This document shows positions 18,956 through 29,078 of a stretch of DNA of 64,000 nt, piece after piece. The translations under genes were made by a program, and so were the position numbers. Origin of the DNA: Burkholderiales bacterium PBB6. Its GTDB lineage: Bacteria; Pseudomonadota; Gammaproteobacteria; Burkholderiales; Burkholderiaceae_C. The DNA lies in NCBI GenBank assembly GCA_002255925.1, contig NKIH01000006.1:124001-188000 (forward strand), in the 5' to 3' direction. The notes beneath the pieces were generated by a model that ran no database searches, had not been told where the DNA came from, and worked only from the letters and a program-made list of their open reading frames with translations. Each line of letters starts with the position of its first letter. The stretch's first letter is position 1.

Positions 18956-19588
18956 TCAGCCCTGGGACAGCCCCAGGGCTGATTCGATCACGCTGCACAG
19001 CACGTGACCGATGAACAGATGGGCCTCCTGCACCCGCGCCAGATTGGCGTCGGGCACGCGGATGGTCAGGTGGCACTCGCCGTCGGGCGCGCTGCCTGCC
19101 AGGCCAAACAAGCCCACGGTGAGCAAACCGGCGTCCTTGGCCGCCTTCACGGCATTGGTCAGGCTGGCGCCGGGCACCCCGGCGCTGAGCACCAGCAAGG
19201 CGTCACCCGCCCGGCCCAGGCCACTGACCTGGCGCGCATACACCTCATCGAAACCGTAGGTATCACCAATCCCGGTCAAGGCCGGCGTGTTGGCCGCCAG
19301 CGCCAGCGCGGCCAGCGGACGGCGCTCTTGCGCGAATCGCCCAGCCAAGTCTGCGGCCAGATGGTGCGCCGTGGCCGCCGAGCCCCCATTGCCACACAGC
19401 AACAGCTTGCCGCCCGCCGACAGGCAGGCCGCCAGGCGATCTCCGGCATCACAGATCGGCCGCTGCAGCACCTCCAGACCGCCAAACACGCGTCGATGCG
19501 CCAACAAGGCGCTTGCGAAGCTGTGCGCCGACAGGTCGGTGGCGGGTGCGTTGAAGACGAAATGCAGGGGTTCGGTCAGGATGCTCAT
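18956..19588 (-). CDS. SIS-domain phosphosugar isomerase, divergent GmhA/DiaA-like
   Basis: A 210-residue single-SIS protein resembling GmhA, which converts sedoheptulose 7-phosphate to the heptose 7-phosphate used for LPS. LLCGNGGSAATAHHLAADLAGRF and the ALTGIGDTYGFDEVYARQV region fit the family. The C-terminal RVQEAHLFIGHVLC keeps the expected Glu and His. Two sites differ: the phosphate-binding STSGNS loop reads LSAGVPGASLTNAV, and the catalytic Glu position (EEL in E. coli GmhA) reads ADL. A different phosphosugar or a DiaA-like regulatory role is therefore possible. The gene is divergent from the tRNA gene and convergent with fbp. Confidence 0.75.
   Translation of the reverse strand: MSILTEPLHFVFNAPATDLSAHSFASALLAHRRVFGGLEVLQRPICDAGDRLAACLSAGGKLLLCGNGGSAATAHHLAADLAGRFAQERRPLAALALAANTPALTGIGDTYGFDEVYARQVSGLGRAGDALLVLSAGVPGASLTNAVKAAKDAGLLTVGLFGLAGSAPDGECHLTIRVPDANLARVQEAHLFIGHVLCSVIESALGLSQG
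18957..18981. terminator. Perfect 10-bp hairpin between convergent fbp and SIS gene
   Basis: CAGCCCTGGG and CCCAGGGCTG are exact complements around a 5-base loop, 13 bases after the fbp stop and covering the last codons of the SIS gene. No T-run follows, so efficiency is uncertain. Confidence 0.45.
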
Positions 19589-19746
19589 GCGGAGCGCCTC
19601 CTCGGCGCCTGAAATCTGAGACTTCTTTCACGGTGCGCCATGCTCGCACCGCCGCCACGCCCCGCAAAGGGAGAGAAGCGCGCCTAAACACCCTCAACTC
19701 ATGCCGCACGACCTGCTGCGCCACGAAAAACCGTCGAAAGTTCTGC

Positions 19747-19752
19747 TATAGT
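19747..19752 (+). promoter_or_regulatory. Probable -10 element of the tRNA-Thr promoter
   Basis: TATAGT lies 11 bases before the tRNA 5' end, matching the sigma-70 -10 consensus at five of six positions. No convincing -35 box is visible at the expected spacing (the region reads CGAAAA). Confidence 0.5.
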
Positions 19753-19762
19753 GCTGGTTTTC

Positions 19763-19838
19763 GCCGGTGTAGCTCAGTTGGTAGAGCAGCTCATTCGTAA
19801 TGAGAAGGTCGAGGGTTCGACTCCTTTCTCCGGCACCA
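19763..19838 (+). tRNA. tRNA-Thr (anticodon CGU)
   Basis: A 76-base cloverleaf begins GCCGGTGTAGCTCAGTTGGT and ends with encoded CCA. The D arm is GCTC...GAGC, the anticodon loop TTCGTAA gives anticodon CGT (Thr, reading ACG), and the T loop is TTCGACT. The acceptor stem has one T-T mismatch at 6:67, and the anticodon stem has a G-A at 27:43. No other tRNA is clustered with it. Confidence 0.96.
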
Positions 19839-19845
19839 AAATCCG

Positions 19846-19878
19846 AAAGGGGCCTGACGGCAACGTCAGGCCCCTTTT
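19846..19878 (+). terminator. Rho-independent terminator after tRNA-Thr
   Basis: GGGGCCTGACG, loop GCAA and CGTCAGGCCCC form a perfect 11-bp stem followed by TTTT, with AAA on the 5' side, so it could also work on the other strand. It starts 11 bases after the encoded CCA. Confidence 0.92.
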
Positions 19879-20150
19879 GCGTTGCCGGTACGCACCGGCC
19901 ATGCTGCCGAGTGAGCGGCACCTCCGCAGGGCCACCGCCATGAGCCGCGCAGGGAACTATCGACCCGGCCTCAGTAACACTTTGTCACCAACAGGTCGGC
20001 AGTTCATGGGTGTGTCAATGTGTATGAACATGGGGGTCTGCGGCTTGGATCTTCTGGCAATAATGTCCGTTGACTGCCCGCAAGCAGGGTGATGTTCAAC
20101 GATGTTGTTGAACTGGCCTTGGCTTGCCACCTTCGAGACCAAGGCCCCCC
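19879..20150. other. Non-coding leader upstream of the glycan locus
   Basis: These 272 bases hold no plausible gene. GTTCAAC-GATGTT-GTTGAAC (20094-20113) is a perfect 7-bp inverted repeat 38 bases before the glycosyltransferase start, suitable for an operator or 5' leader hairpin. AT-richer patches such as TAATGTCC may hold the promoter, but no clear -35/-10 pair is seen. Confidence 0.5.
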
Positions 20151-22346
20151 ATGAGCACTTCGTTCACCTTCCCGGAAGGCATGACGCCCTACACCCACCA
20201 CCGTGGCCGCCCGCTGTACCGGGTACAGGGCGTGGAAACCATGGCGGCCGGCTCGAGCCACATGAATTTCCTTCATTCGGGCGAAGCCACGCGGGGTGGC
20301 GTGAACCAAGGCGCCTTGCTGCGCGCGGGTGAGTGGATCGGCTCAGGCACCTTCCGCAACAGCCTGTTCCTGGAGCCATGGGCCCAGATGACCTCGGTGC
20401 GTGACTTGAACCTGGTGATCGAGTTCGCCGGCGCGTTGCGCGTTCGCGTCACCCGCGTGAGCCGTGGGCAAGGCGCCGAGCTGTTGCACGAAACCACGCT
20501 GCAATCTGCCAGCCGCACCCGCCATGTCATCTCGCTGGGCTCGCCCGGCGACTACCCGGAGTCCACCCGCCTGTTCTGGCACATCGAAAGTGCCGGCGTG
20601 GGCGCACAGCTGTTTGATGCCAGCTACTGTGCCGGCGTGGCACCGAGCCAGGATTGCCGCCTGGCCGTGCTGATGCGCACCTTCGGCCGCACCGCCGACG
20701 TGAAGGCCCTGCTGCAGCGCTTCATCGACGCCGCTGCCGACGAGCCCTTCCACGCCGAGTTGCTGCGCCACATGCACTTCCTGGTGCTCGACACCACGCC
20801 GGGCTCCGAAACCGCCTGGGACGACGAATGGCTGTCAGCCTTGAATGTCGATGTGCACTTCGGCCCGAACCTGGGTGGTGGCGGCAACGCCGGCCACCTC
20901 ATCAAGCTGTTCAACGAAGCCTGCGACGCCAGCGATGCGCCGCCGACGGAAGTGCTCATCCTCGACGATGACCTGTCGATGTCAATGGAGACGCTGGCCC
21001 GCTACTTCATGTTCGTGGCCTACCGCGCCCAGGAATGCCTGACCAGCCTGCCGGTGCTGATGAAGAGCCGCCCGACGGTGGTGTGGGAAGACGGTGGTTT
21101 CTGGGGCCGCCTGAACTTCCATGAGGCCGGCGATTTCAGCCGCAAGCGCAACCTGTTTCCGAACCTGCTGAAGCACGGCCTGACGCTGGACAACTTCGAG
21201 AAGGTCGACCAGTTCAGCCCGCTCAACACCTGCGAATACGCCACCTTCATCTTCTTCGGTCTGTCGGCCAAGTCGTTGCGCAAGCTGGGCTATCCGGTGG
21301 CCTTCTTCCTGCGCGGTGACGACATCGAGATGTCGCTGCGCGCCCAGGAAGCCGGCCTGCAGATGATCACCAACCCCAACCTGGCTGCGTGGCACGAACC
21401 CGCCCACTCGTACGGGCAGGAGTACATGGCCATCCTGCACGGGATCATCATCAACCTGCGCTACGGTGAACACGACGCCAGCTTCTATGCCCGCTACTTC
21501 GAGGACCGCATGCACGAGCATGCTTCCATCGACGACGAGGTCGGCCTGACGCTGTACCGCGACATCCTGCTGGAGTTGCTGAACACCAAGTCACAGGTGC
21601 TGACCGACGACTTCCAGCAGCACTACCTCACCAAGCTCAAGGCCCTGTCGGTACACCGCATGACGCGCCTGCCGGACGTCGACCGCGAAGCGCTGGAGCG
21701 TCGTGCGCGTGAGGAAAAGACCTTGCTCGTGCCGTTCGTGTACCCGGGCTATCACAGCCAGGTGCGCAAGTTCCGCAACGTGGTGCTCATCAACCATCCG
21801 CTGCGCAGCTACCGTGAAGTGCCGCCGATGCCCATCGCCGCCAAGGTGAGCCTGATGGCCGAGTACGGCCAGCTGATGATGCGCCTCACGGAAGAGTTCG
21901 ACACCATCGTGACGCATTGGCGTGCACGCCTGGCCGAGACCGGTGGCGAGACCTTCTGGCAACGCATCCGTGACCGTTACGCCGGCCAGACCCGGCAACT
22001 GGCCACGTGGCGCCGTCCGCAAGCAGCCGTCACGGCAGATGCAATTCAAGTCAGCCATGACGCCCAGGCCGGCGCTGCCGCTGACGCCGCCACCGCCAAG
22101 CTCGTCAACCGGCTGCGCGGCGCTGCATTGAGCCACGAACAGAGCCACCAGAGCCTGGCCGCCAATGACACCGGTGAAGCAGGCTCGGACATGGCGGATA
22201 GCGAGGTCGATGTGGCCGAGCTGCCCATGGACTTCGATGCCGAGTTCTACCTGGTGCTGAACCCGGACGTGATGAAGTCAGGCATGTCAGCAACAACGCA
22301 TTACCTGAAGTTCGGCCAGCTTGAAGGCCGCCGTTACCGCGTCTGA
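20151..22346 (+). CDS. GlfT2-like family 2 glycosyltransferase (putative galactofuranosyltransferase)
   Basis: A 731-residue glycosyltransferase from ATG 20151. Residues 1-165 look like the beta-rich N-terminal domain of GlfT2 enzymes. The GT-A domain shows LAVLMRTFGR, FGPNLGGGGNAGHL, the metal-binding VLILDDDLSM, FFLRGDDIEMSLRA and AAWHEPAHS. This is the order seen in galactofuranosyltransferases (NLGG, DDD, GDD/E, WH). The C-terminus has a short FYLVLNPDV...HYLKFGQLEGRRY module common in surface-glycan enzymes. No signal or membrane segment is obvious. UDP-galactopyranose mutase two genes downstream would supply its donor, UDP-galactofuranose. The acceptor is unknown. Confidence 0.85.
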   Translation: MSTSFTFPEGMTPYTHHRGRPLYRVQGVETMAAGSSHMNFLHSGEATRGGVNQGALLRAGEWIGSGTFRNSLFLEPWAQMTSVRDLNLVIEFAGALRVRVTRVSRGQGAELLHETTLQSASRTRHVISLGSPGDYPESTRLFWHIESAGVGAQLFDASYCAGVAPSQDCRLAVLMRTFGRTADVKALLQRFIDAAADEPFHAELLRHMHFLVLDTTPGSETAWDDEWLSALNVDVHFGPNLGGGGNAGHLIKLFNEACDASDAPPTEVLILDDDLSMSMETLARYFMFVAYRAQECLTSLPVLMKSRPTVVWEDGGFWGRLNFHEAGDFSRKRNLFPNLLKHGLTLDNFEKVDQFSPLNTCEYATFIFFGLSAKSLRKLGYPVAFFLRGDDIEMSLRAQEAGLQMITNPNLAAWHEPAHSYGQEYMAILHGIIINLRYGEHDASFYARYFEDRMHEHASIDDEVGLTLYRDILLELLNTKSQVLTDDFQQHYLTKLKALSVHRMTRLPDVDREALERRAREEKTLLVPFVYPGYHSQVRKFRNVVLINHPLRSYREVPPMPIAAKVSLMAEYGQLMMRLTEEFDTIVTHWRARLAETGGETFWQRIRDRYAGQTRQLATWRRPQAAVTADAIQVSHDAQAGAAADAATAKLVNRLRGAALSHEQSHQSLAANDTGEAGSDMADSEVDVAELPMDFDAEFYLVLNPDVMKSGMSATTHYLKFGQLEGRRYRV

Positions 22347-22363
22347 ACACCCTCCACCTGCCC

Positions 22364-24321
<1,958 letters not shown>

Positions 24322-24328
24322 AGCGTGA

Positions 24329-24358
24329 CCTCAGGTCGGGCTTGATGCCCGCCTGAGG
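24329..24358. terminator. Long-stem hairpin between convergent glf and glycosidase genes
   Basis: CCTCAGG plus CGGGC pairs with GCCCG plus CCTGAGG, a 12-bp stem with one bulged T and a TTGAT loop, seven bases after the glf stop. No T-run is present. It sits between two convergent genes, so bidirectional termination is likely. Confidence 0.55.
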
Positions 24359-24384
24359 CCAGCGCCGTGCCCGGCCTCAGCAGC

Positions 24385-26523
24385 TCACGGTGTCCAGCGC
24401 ACCTGCGTCTGGACGGCGCCGCCGGCACAGCCTGCCAAGCCCACGTGCAACTTCACCTCGCGGCCTTGCGCGTCCCAGTCTGCGGGCGCGCCCTCGTCCA
24501 GGTCCAGCCTGACGCGGGCCTGGGTCTCGGCGGTGCCGGGCTGCCAAGCCAATGCTCGCACCACTGGTTGTGCACCGGCCATGCCACTGGCACCCAGCAT
24601 GCGCTGCACCGTCTGGGCTTCACCCCAGGCTTGCGTGCCCACCACCTGCCCCTGCCGCAGATGCTGAAGCACGACACCCAGGCACGAGGTGGCCTCTCGC
24701 GGCGCATGCCCAAGCGGCATGTTCAAGCTCAATCCCGTTTGGCGCGTCACGCCCTTGAGCCAGGCTGTGGCATGCGCCGTGGCCTGTGCCGACGGCGTCT
24801 GCAGGACGAAGCCGTCACGCAGCGGGTCAAAGGCCGCCGTGGCCAGGGCCGCCTCGGGCAGCACCTGCCCCTGCGGGCCCACCCGGTGCACATGCACCGC
24901 CGCGTGAACGAAGGAGCCGGGCAAGGTGGCCGAGGCCGGCGGTGGCGCCGTCTGCACCAGCACGATCTCGTCGGGGGCCAGGGTGAGGGTCAGCACACCT
25001 CCCGCGTCGAGCTGGGCCGTGTCGTTGCGCAGACCTGCAGCATCGGCCGCCAGGCGCACCAGTTGCACCCGCTGACCGGCCAGCCCCTTGAGGGTCAGGC
25101 GCACGGTTTCGGTGGTGCCTTGTGCAGCGCCCGTGCCGGTGATGACGCCCTCGTCCGGCATCTCGGCCTGCTTGTTCCGCTTGGCGCCCTTCTCGGCTTG
25201 TTTGTCAGCCTTGCGCTCCGCCTTGCGTTCGGCCTTGCGGTCTGCCTTGCGCTCAGCCTTGCCGCCGCCGGCCTGGGCCGCCGCGGCCTGGCGATCAGGG
25301 GCCGCTTCTTCCGTCTGGCGCGGCTGGTTCACCAGCAGCACCGCGGTGCGCTCGGCGTCAGCGCTGGCATACACCTGCACCGGCGAATCCCCTTTGGCGC
25401 CGGTCGCCTGAACCCGCCAGGGCGCGAGCCGCTGGTACAGGCTCAGCGCCAGGTAGGCATGGCTGCGGTCAAAGTTGTTGCTGCGGGCGTTCCAGCGCAC
25501 GAACGATTTGCCGTCGATGCCCGCCCAGAAACTCATGCACACATGCTGTATCGATGGCGAGGCCATCAGATTGTCGAGCGACTCGATGTAGAGCGCGCCC
25601 GCCTCATTGGTGCCGCCAAGGTCGGCACGCTCGCCGATCTGCCACGGGGCGAACTGCGAAAAGATCAGCGGCTGATCGAGCTTCCGGCGGCCCATCTCGG
25701 TCTGCATCATCGACAGGAACTCATCGGTCTTGCCGTGATAGTTGTTCATCGTGATGAAGTCGACCCGGGGCCCGGCGGCATCGGTGCCCCCGACGCGGTC
25801 CATCACGCTTTGGAAGAAGTTCTTGCCGGGCTCGCCCACGGTCGGCTTGAGCGATCCCTTCATGAACGCAGCCAGACCAAACCGGTCGCGCGGCGCCATC
25901 GGGTCGATCGCCTTGAAATAGGCCTGGTAGATGCGGGCCATGTCTGCCGCCGCCTCGGCGCTGTTGGTGCCGCGCAAGGCGTGTTCAGGCTCGTTCCAGA
26001 CCACCCAGTTGGCATTCGGGTAGCGCTGCAGGTAGGGCGTGGCCCAGGCAGCCATCAGCTGGGCCGCCTTGTCGATATCGAGGGGCGTCGGGTGCTCCGC
26101 GGGCTTGCGGATGTTAGCCGGGTGATACGGCGCCGGCGCACCCACCAGCCCGAAGTACGAACTCACGCCCTGGCGGGTCAGACGCTCTTGCAGCGTGTTG
26201 AACCAGGGGCTGGTGCTGCCGGCGCGCTTCAGCCCGTCCGCCGTGAAATGCCCTTCCTCCACCGCGAAGTTCTTCTTGCTGCCTTCATCCGGACTGTCGA
26301 AGTTCAAGGTGGTGCAAAACGCACGAGCCCCCACGTCCCCCAGCAAGGGAATGCTGTCGGGCAGCTTGTCAAAGCCGGTGGCCCGCGCAAATCCCAGCTT
26401 GCTGCTCAGAAAGGGATACCGCGCAACCGCCGTCGGGTCGATACTCACGGCCGTTGTGGCTTGGGCCGTCATCGTGCTCAGCAGCAGGACCAGACAGCCC
26501 GCCCGTTTTTTCCCGTCATTCAT
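24385..26523 (-). CDS. Exported glycoside-hydrolase-like protein (clan-A TIM barrel)
   Basis: A 712-residue protein with an N-terminal signal peptide (charged MNDGKKRAG, hydrophobic core, cleavage after AQA near residue 22). Residues about 40-350 look like a clan-A (beta/alpha)8 glycosidase, GH39-like. ANWVVWNEPEHA carries the acid/base Glu178, VDFITMNNYHG fits strand 6 and PLIFSQFAPWQIG fits strand 7. At the strand-7 nucleophile position the residue is Gln290, not Glu. Residues 410-700 are beta-rich, interrupted by a Lys/Arg/Glu/Ala low-complexity block. It converges on glf and may process or bind the same glycan. Confidence 0.68.
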   Translation of the reverse strand: MNDGKKRAGCLVLLLSTMTAQATTAVSIDPTAVARYPFLSSKLGFARATGFDKLPDSIPLLGDVGARAFCTTLNFDSPDEGSKKNFAVEEGHFTADGLKRAGSTSPWFNTLQERLTRQGVSSYFGLVGAPAPYHPANIRKPAEHPTPLDIDKAAQLMAAWATPYLQRYPNANWVVWNEPEHALRGTNSAEAAADMARIYQAYFKAIDPMAPRDRFGLAAFMKGSLKPTVGEPGKNFFQSVMDRVGGTDAAGPRVDFITMNNYHGKTDEFLSMMQTEMGRRKLDQPLIFSQFAPWQIGERADLGGTNEAGALYIESLDNLMASPSIQHVCMSFWAGIDGKSFVRWNARSNNFDRSHAYLALSLYQRLAPWRVQATGAKGDSPVQVYASADAERTAVLLVNQPRQTEEAAPDRQAAAAQAGGGKAERKADRKAERKAERKADKQAEKGAKRNKQAEMPDEGVITGTGAAQGTTETVRLTLKGLAGQRVQLVRLAADAAGLRNDTAQLDAGGVLTLTLAPDEIVLVQTAPPPASATLPGSFVHAAVHVHRVGPQGQVLPEAALATAAFDPLRDGFVLQTPSAQATAHATAWLKGVTRQTGLSLNMPLGHAPREATSCLGVVLQHLRQGQVVGTQAWGEAQTVQRMLGASGMAGAQPVVRALAWQPGTAETQARVRLDLDEGAPADWDAQGREVKLHVGLAGCAGGAVQTQVRWTP
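25206..25265 (-). repeat. Five 12-bp tandem repeats encoding a charged low-complexity block
   Basis: Five 12-bp units (consensus CNGCCTTGCGCT on the + strand) lie inside the glycosidase-like gene. On the coding strand they give a four-residue AERK/ADRK-type repeat. The block is flanked by more Lys/Glu-rich sequence and probably forms a charged helix or flexible linker. Confidence 0.85.
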
Positions 26524-26629
26524 TCACACTCTCCCAAGTTTTGCCGATGTGCAACCAGGCACCCGGCGCGAACCCACTGAACCTTCGACGCAGGCGCCAT
26601 CCGGCTCTGCCGGACTGCCACCCCATCGC

Positions 26630-27628
26630 ATGAAAAAACGCATCGTCGTCCATATCGGCACCCACAAGACGGGCACCACCTCGATACAGCGCGCGCTGTA
26701 TGAGCAAAGGGCTGATCTGTCGGCTGCCGGCATTCTCTACCCCCGTACCGACCGCGACCGTGGCGACCGGCTCGGCCTGCGCAAGCATGGTGAGATGTCT
26801 GCGGTGGCGCGCCGCGGCCGGCCGCAGGCGGTGGAGCGCGAACGCACGGCGCTGATTGAAGAATTTGAAGCCTCCGGCGCCACGACGATGATCGTCAGTG
26901 AAGAGGGCCTGTCCGGCCCCAACCGGCACTGCGCCGAGTTTTTCAAGCCGCTGGCGGAGACCTACCAACTCGAGGTGGTGTGCTTTCTGCGCCGCCAGGA
27001 CATCTTCGTTGAATCGTTCTTCAACCAGGTCGTCAAGCGCGCTGAGCGGGAATTGAGCCACGACATCATCGAGTACACCAATAGCGAGCGTACCCGGGCG
27101 CGGCTGGATTACCACGGCATTCTTTGCTGGTGGCGCGACCTGCCGGCGAAAGTCACGGCGATGGACTTTGCCGCCGAGGTCAAGCGGGGCTCCTTGATGG
27201 ACTCCTTCACCCGTGCAGCCAACATCGAAGCGGTGCGCCTGGTCGACACCCAGGCCAACACCTCGCCGGACATGCGCGTCATTCTGGCCATGATGGCGAT
27301 GAACAAGGCGGGCCTGGATTACAACGAAAAGGCCGTGCTGCGCGCCGGGCAGCGCCTGGCCGAGAAGAGCGCGCTCAAGCCTTTGAAGCTGCTGCTGGGC
27401 CACCGTGCGCGCGCCGCCCTGCTGGCCGACTGCGCGGACAGCAACGCCCGTCTGGCCGCCGATTTCGGTGTGCAATTTGATTCCCGTCTGCCTGAAGAGG
27501 ACGAGGCGCCGGTGCTGGGCCCCGACCTGGACTACCTGCTCAACCTGCTTGGCAGCGCGACGCTGGGTGGCAAACAAAGTGCCGACGGTCAAGCTCCGGC
27601 AGACGACGGTTTCAGGAAGCGGGCCTGA
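26630..27628 (+). CDS. Sulfotransferase-like protein, paralog A
   Basis: A 332-residue protein starting at ATG 26630 (MKKRIVVHIGTHKTGTTSIQ). The N-terminal strand-loop HIGTHKTGTTSIQRAL is the 5'-PAPS loop of an uncharacterised bacterial sulfotransferase-like family, and VVCFLRRQDIFVESFFNQ is the 3'-phosphate segment. No signal or membrane helix is present. It is divergent from the exported glycosidase-like gene across 106 bases. It is convergent with a close paralog at 27756-28919 with the same N-terminus and segment order. It probably modifies a surface glycan, by neighbourhood. A related alternative is a P-loop kinase-like fold without sulfotransferase activity. Confidence 0.75.
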   Translation: MKKRIVVHIGTHKTGTTSIQRALYEQRADLSAAGILYPRTDRDRGDRLGLRKHGEMSAVARRGRPQAVERERTALIEEFEASGATTMIVSEEGLSGPNRHCAEFFKPLAETYQLEVVCFLRRQDIFVESFFNQVVKRAERELSHDIIEYTNSERTRARLDYHGILCWWRDLPAKVTAMDFAAEVKRGSLMDSFTRAANIEAVRLVDTQANTSPDMRVILAMMAMNKAGLDYNEKAVLRAGQRLAEKSALKPLKLLLGHRARAALLADCADSNARLAADFGVQFDSRLPEEDEAPVLGPDLDYLLNLLGSATLGGKQSADGQAPADDGFRKRA

Positions 27629-27755
27629 GGCGGCGAAACGGGGTTTGACGCCGAGGCGTACACCGCAACCCCTGCAGATTCGCTGCGCAGTTGGCAAGCA
27701 CTGCCGGGGCAGCCAGCGCAACTGCCCACACGGCGCTTGCCGATCAAGCCATCGC

Positions 27756-28919
27756 TCAGCCAGCTTGAGCCGTGTCTTCTGCTGCTTTGCCCTGCCCGTT
27801 CAGCTTGGCCGCCTTGCGCTCGGCCTTTTCTGAGCGCTGCCCGTTTTTCTCGGTGCGGCGCTCCGTCTTGTCAGCCCGGCGCTGCAACCGGATCTCCTTC
27901 ATGCGCTGCTTCTCCGCTTCGGCGGCGGCCTGCTGCGCAGGATCAAGTGCCGCGTCAGCATCCGTGTCGTCGTCATCGCGCTTGTCGCGGCGCACCGCCA
28001 TGGCAGCCAGCAACTTCAGCACGTAGCCGGGTTGTGGGCGCTCCAGCGCAGTCTCAGGCTCGGCAGGCATGTCGGTTGAGAAGTCAATGCCGAAGTCATT
28101 GCGAAGGTCGGCATTGATGCCCTGGAATTGCTGCAACAGCAAGGCGCGATCGACGCTGCCCAGCGTGTGCTTGACCAGCTTGTAGCCCGCTTCTTCTTCC
28201 AGAGACTTGGCAGCCCGGATGAGCCGCTTGTGGTTGTGGCCGATGCCCGCCACATGCAGGTCACGCAGCAGCAGCACCAGGTTCATGTCGGGCGACTTGT
28301 TGGCCATCTTCTCGGGCAACACCCCCACACCTTGCAACTGTGCGGCTTGCAGGAAGCTGTTCAGCAGGCCGTGCTGCTTGACCTCACGCGCGAAATCAAG
28401 CGCGCGGACCTTGGCCGGAATGTTGCGCCAGTTGATCAGGGTCTGGTGGTAATTCAGGCGGGCGCTGATGCGCTCGTCGCGCCAGAACTGACCGATGGTG
28501 CGCTGCTCACCGGCCTCCGGGTCGCGCAGCATCTGGTTGTAGAGCGATTCGACGAACAGATCTTGCCGGCGCAGGTAGCAGATCACCTCGATGTCGAACT
28601 CATCAGCGAAGCGCTTGAAGAACTCGGGCACCGCCGGGTTGGGAGCCGACAAACCCTCGGCGCTGACAATCATCGTCGAGCAGCCGCTGGCGTTGAACTC
28701 GTCCATCAACGCCTTGTATTCGGCATCGGCCAGTGCGGCATCCCGGCCCTTGGCCGCCGTGTTCAACGAGTGGTGCTTCGACGGCCGGGGACCGCGATCG
28801 GTACTCGGGAACAAGACACCTGCCGCGCGCAATTGAGCGCGCGATTCATACAAGGCCTTCTGGATCGACGTGGACCCGGTCTTGTGCGTACCGATGTGAG
28901 CGATGAGGCGCTTTTTCAT
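27756..28919 (-). CDS. Sulfotransferase-like protein, paralog B with charged tail
   Basis: A 387-residue paralog of the gene at 26630. MKKRLIAHIGTHKTGSTSIQ, STMIVSAEGLSAPNP, VICYLRRQDLFVESLYNQ and KVRALDFAREVKQHGLLNSF align by eye along the first 300 residues. It differs in a C-terminal tail of about 75 residues rich in Lys, Arg, Glu and Ala (TERRTEKNGQRSEKAERKAA). That composition recalls the charged block in the adjacent glycosidase-like protein. The two paralogs converge with a 127-base gap. The tail suggests binding to an acidic polymer or partner protein. This is speculative. Confidence 0.75.
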   Translation of the reverse strand: MKKRLIAHIGTHKTGSTSIQKALYESRAQLRAAGVLFPSTDRGPRPSKHHSLNTAAKGRDAALADAEYKALMDEFNASGCSTMIVSAEGLSAPNPAVPEFFKRFADEFDIEVICYLRRQDLFVESLYNQMLRDPEAGEQRTIGQFWRDERISARLNYHQTLINWRNIPAKVRALDFAREVKQHGLLNSFLQAAQLQGVGVLPEKMANKSPDMNLVLLLRDLHVAGIGHNHKRLIRAAKSLEEEAGYKLVKHTLGSVDRALLLQQFQGINADLRNDFGIDFSTDMPAEPETALERPQPGYVLKLLAAMAVRRDKRDDDDTDADAALDPAQQAAAEAEKQRMKEIRLQRRADKTERRTEKNGQRSEKAERKAAKLNGQGKAAEDTAQAG

Positions 28920-29078
28920 GGAGTGTCAGCCAGGTAGTTGAGACAGCACCGTCACACCTCGCCTGCTACGAAAAGGTGTAACGATATGCGCCGTTCAAAT
29001 ACTAAAACAAGCCGCCTCCCGGCGCCTGCTTCAAATGGGGGGGATATGTGCCCCCCTAACCAGCTGAGCCGGCAAGAC

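Noticed and set aside
25206-25265. Regular repeats that could suggest a CRISPR array
   Set aside because: The repeats are 12 bp, contiguous, in-frame and inside a coding sequence, with no spacers and no cas genes in the window.
24367-26580. 737-codon open frame antisense to the exported glycosidase-like gene
   Set aside because: The minus-strand product has a signal peptide and a TIM-barrel motif order. The plus-strand product is low-complexity.
29037-29056. G-run/C-run hairpin (seven G, six C) near the end of the binding-protein gene
   Set aside because: It is followed by TAACC with no T-run on either strand. G-runs are common in this genome, so termination cannot be claimed.
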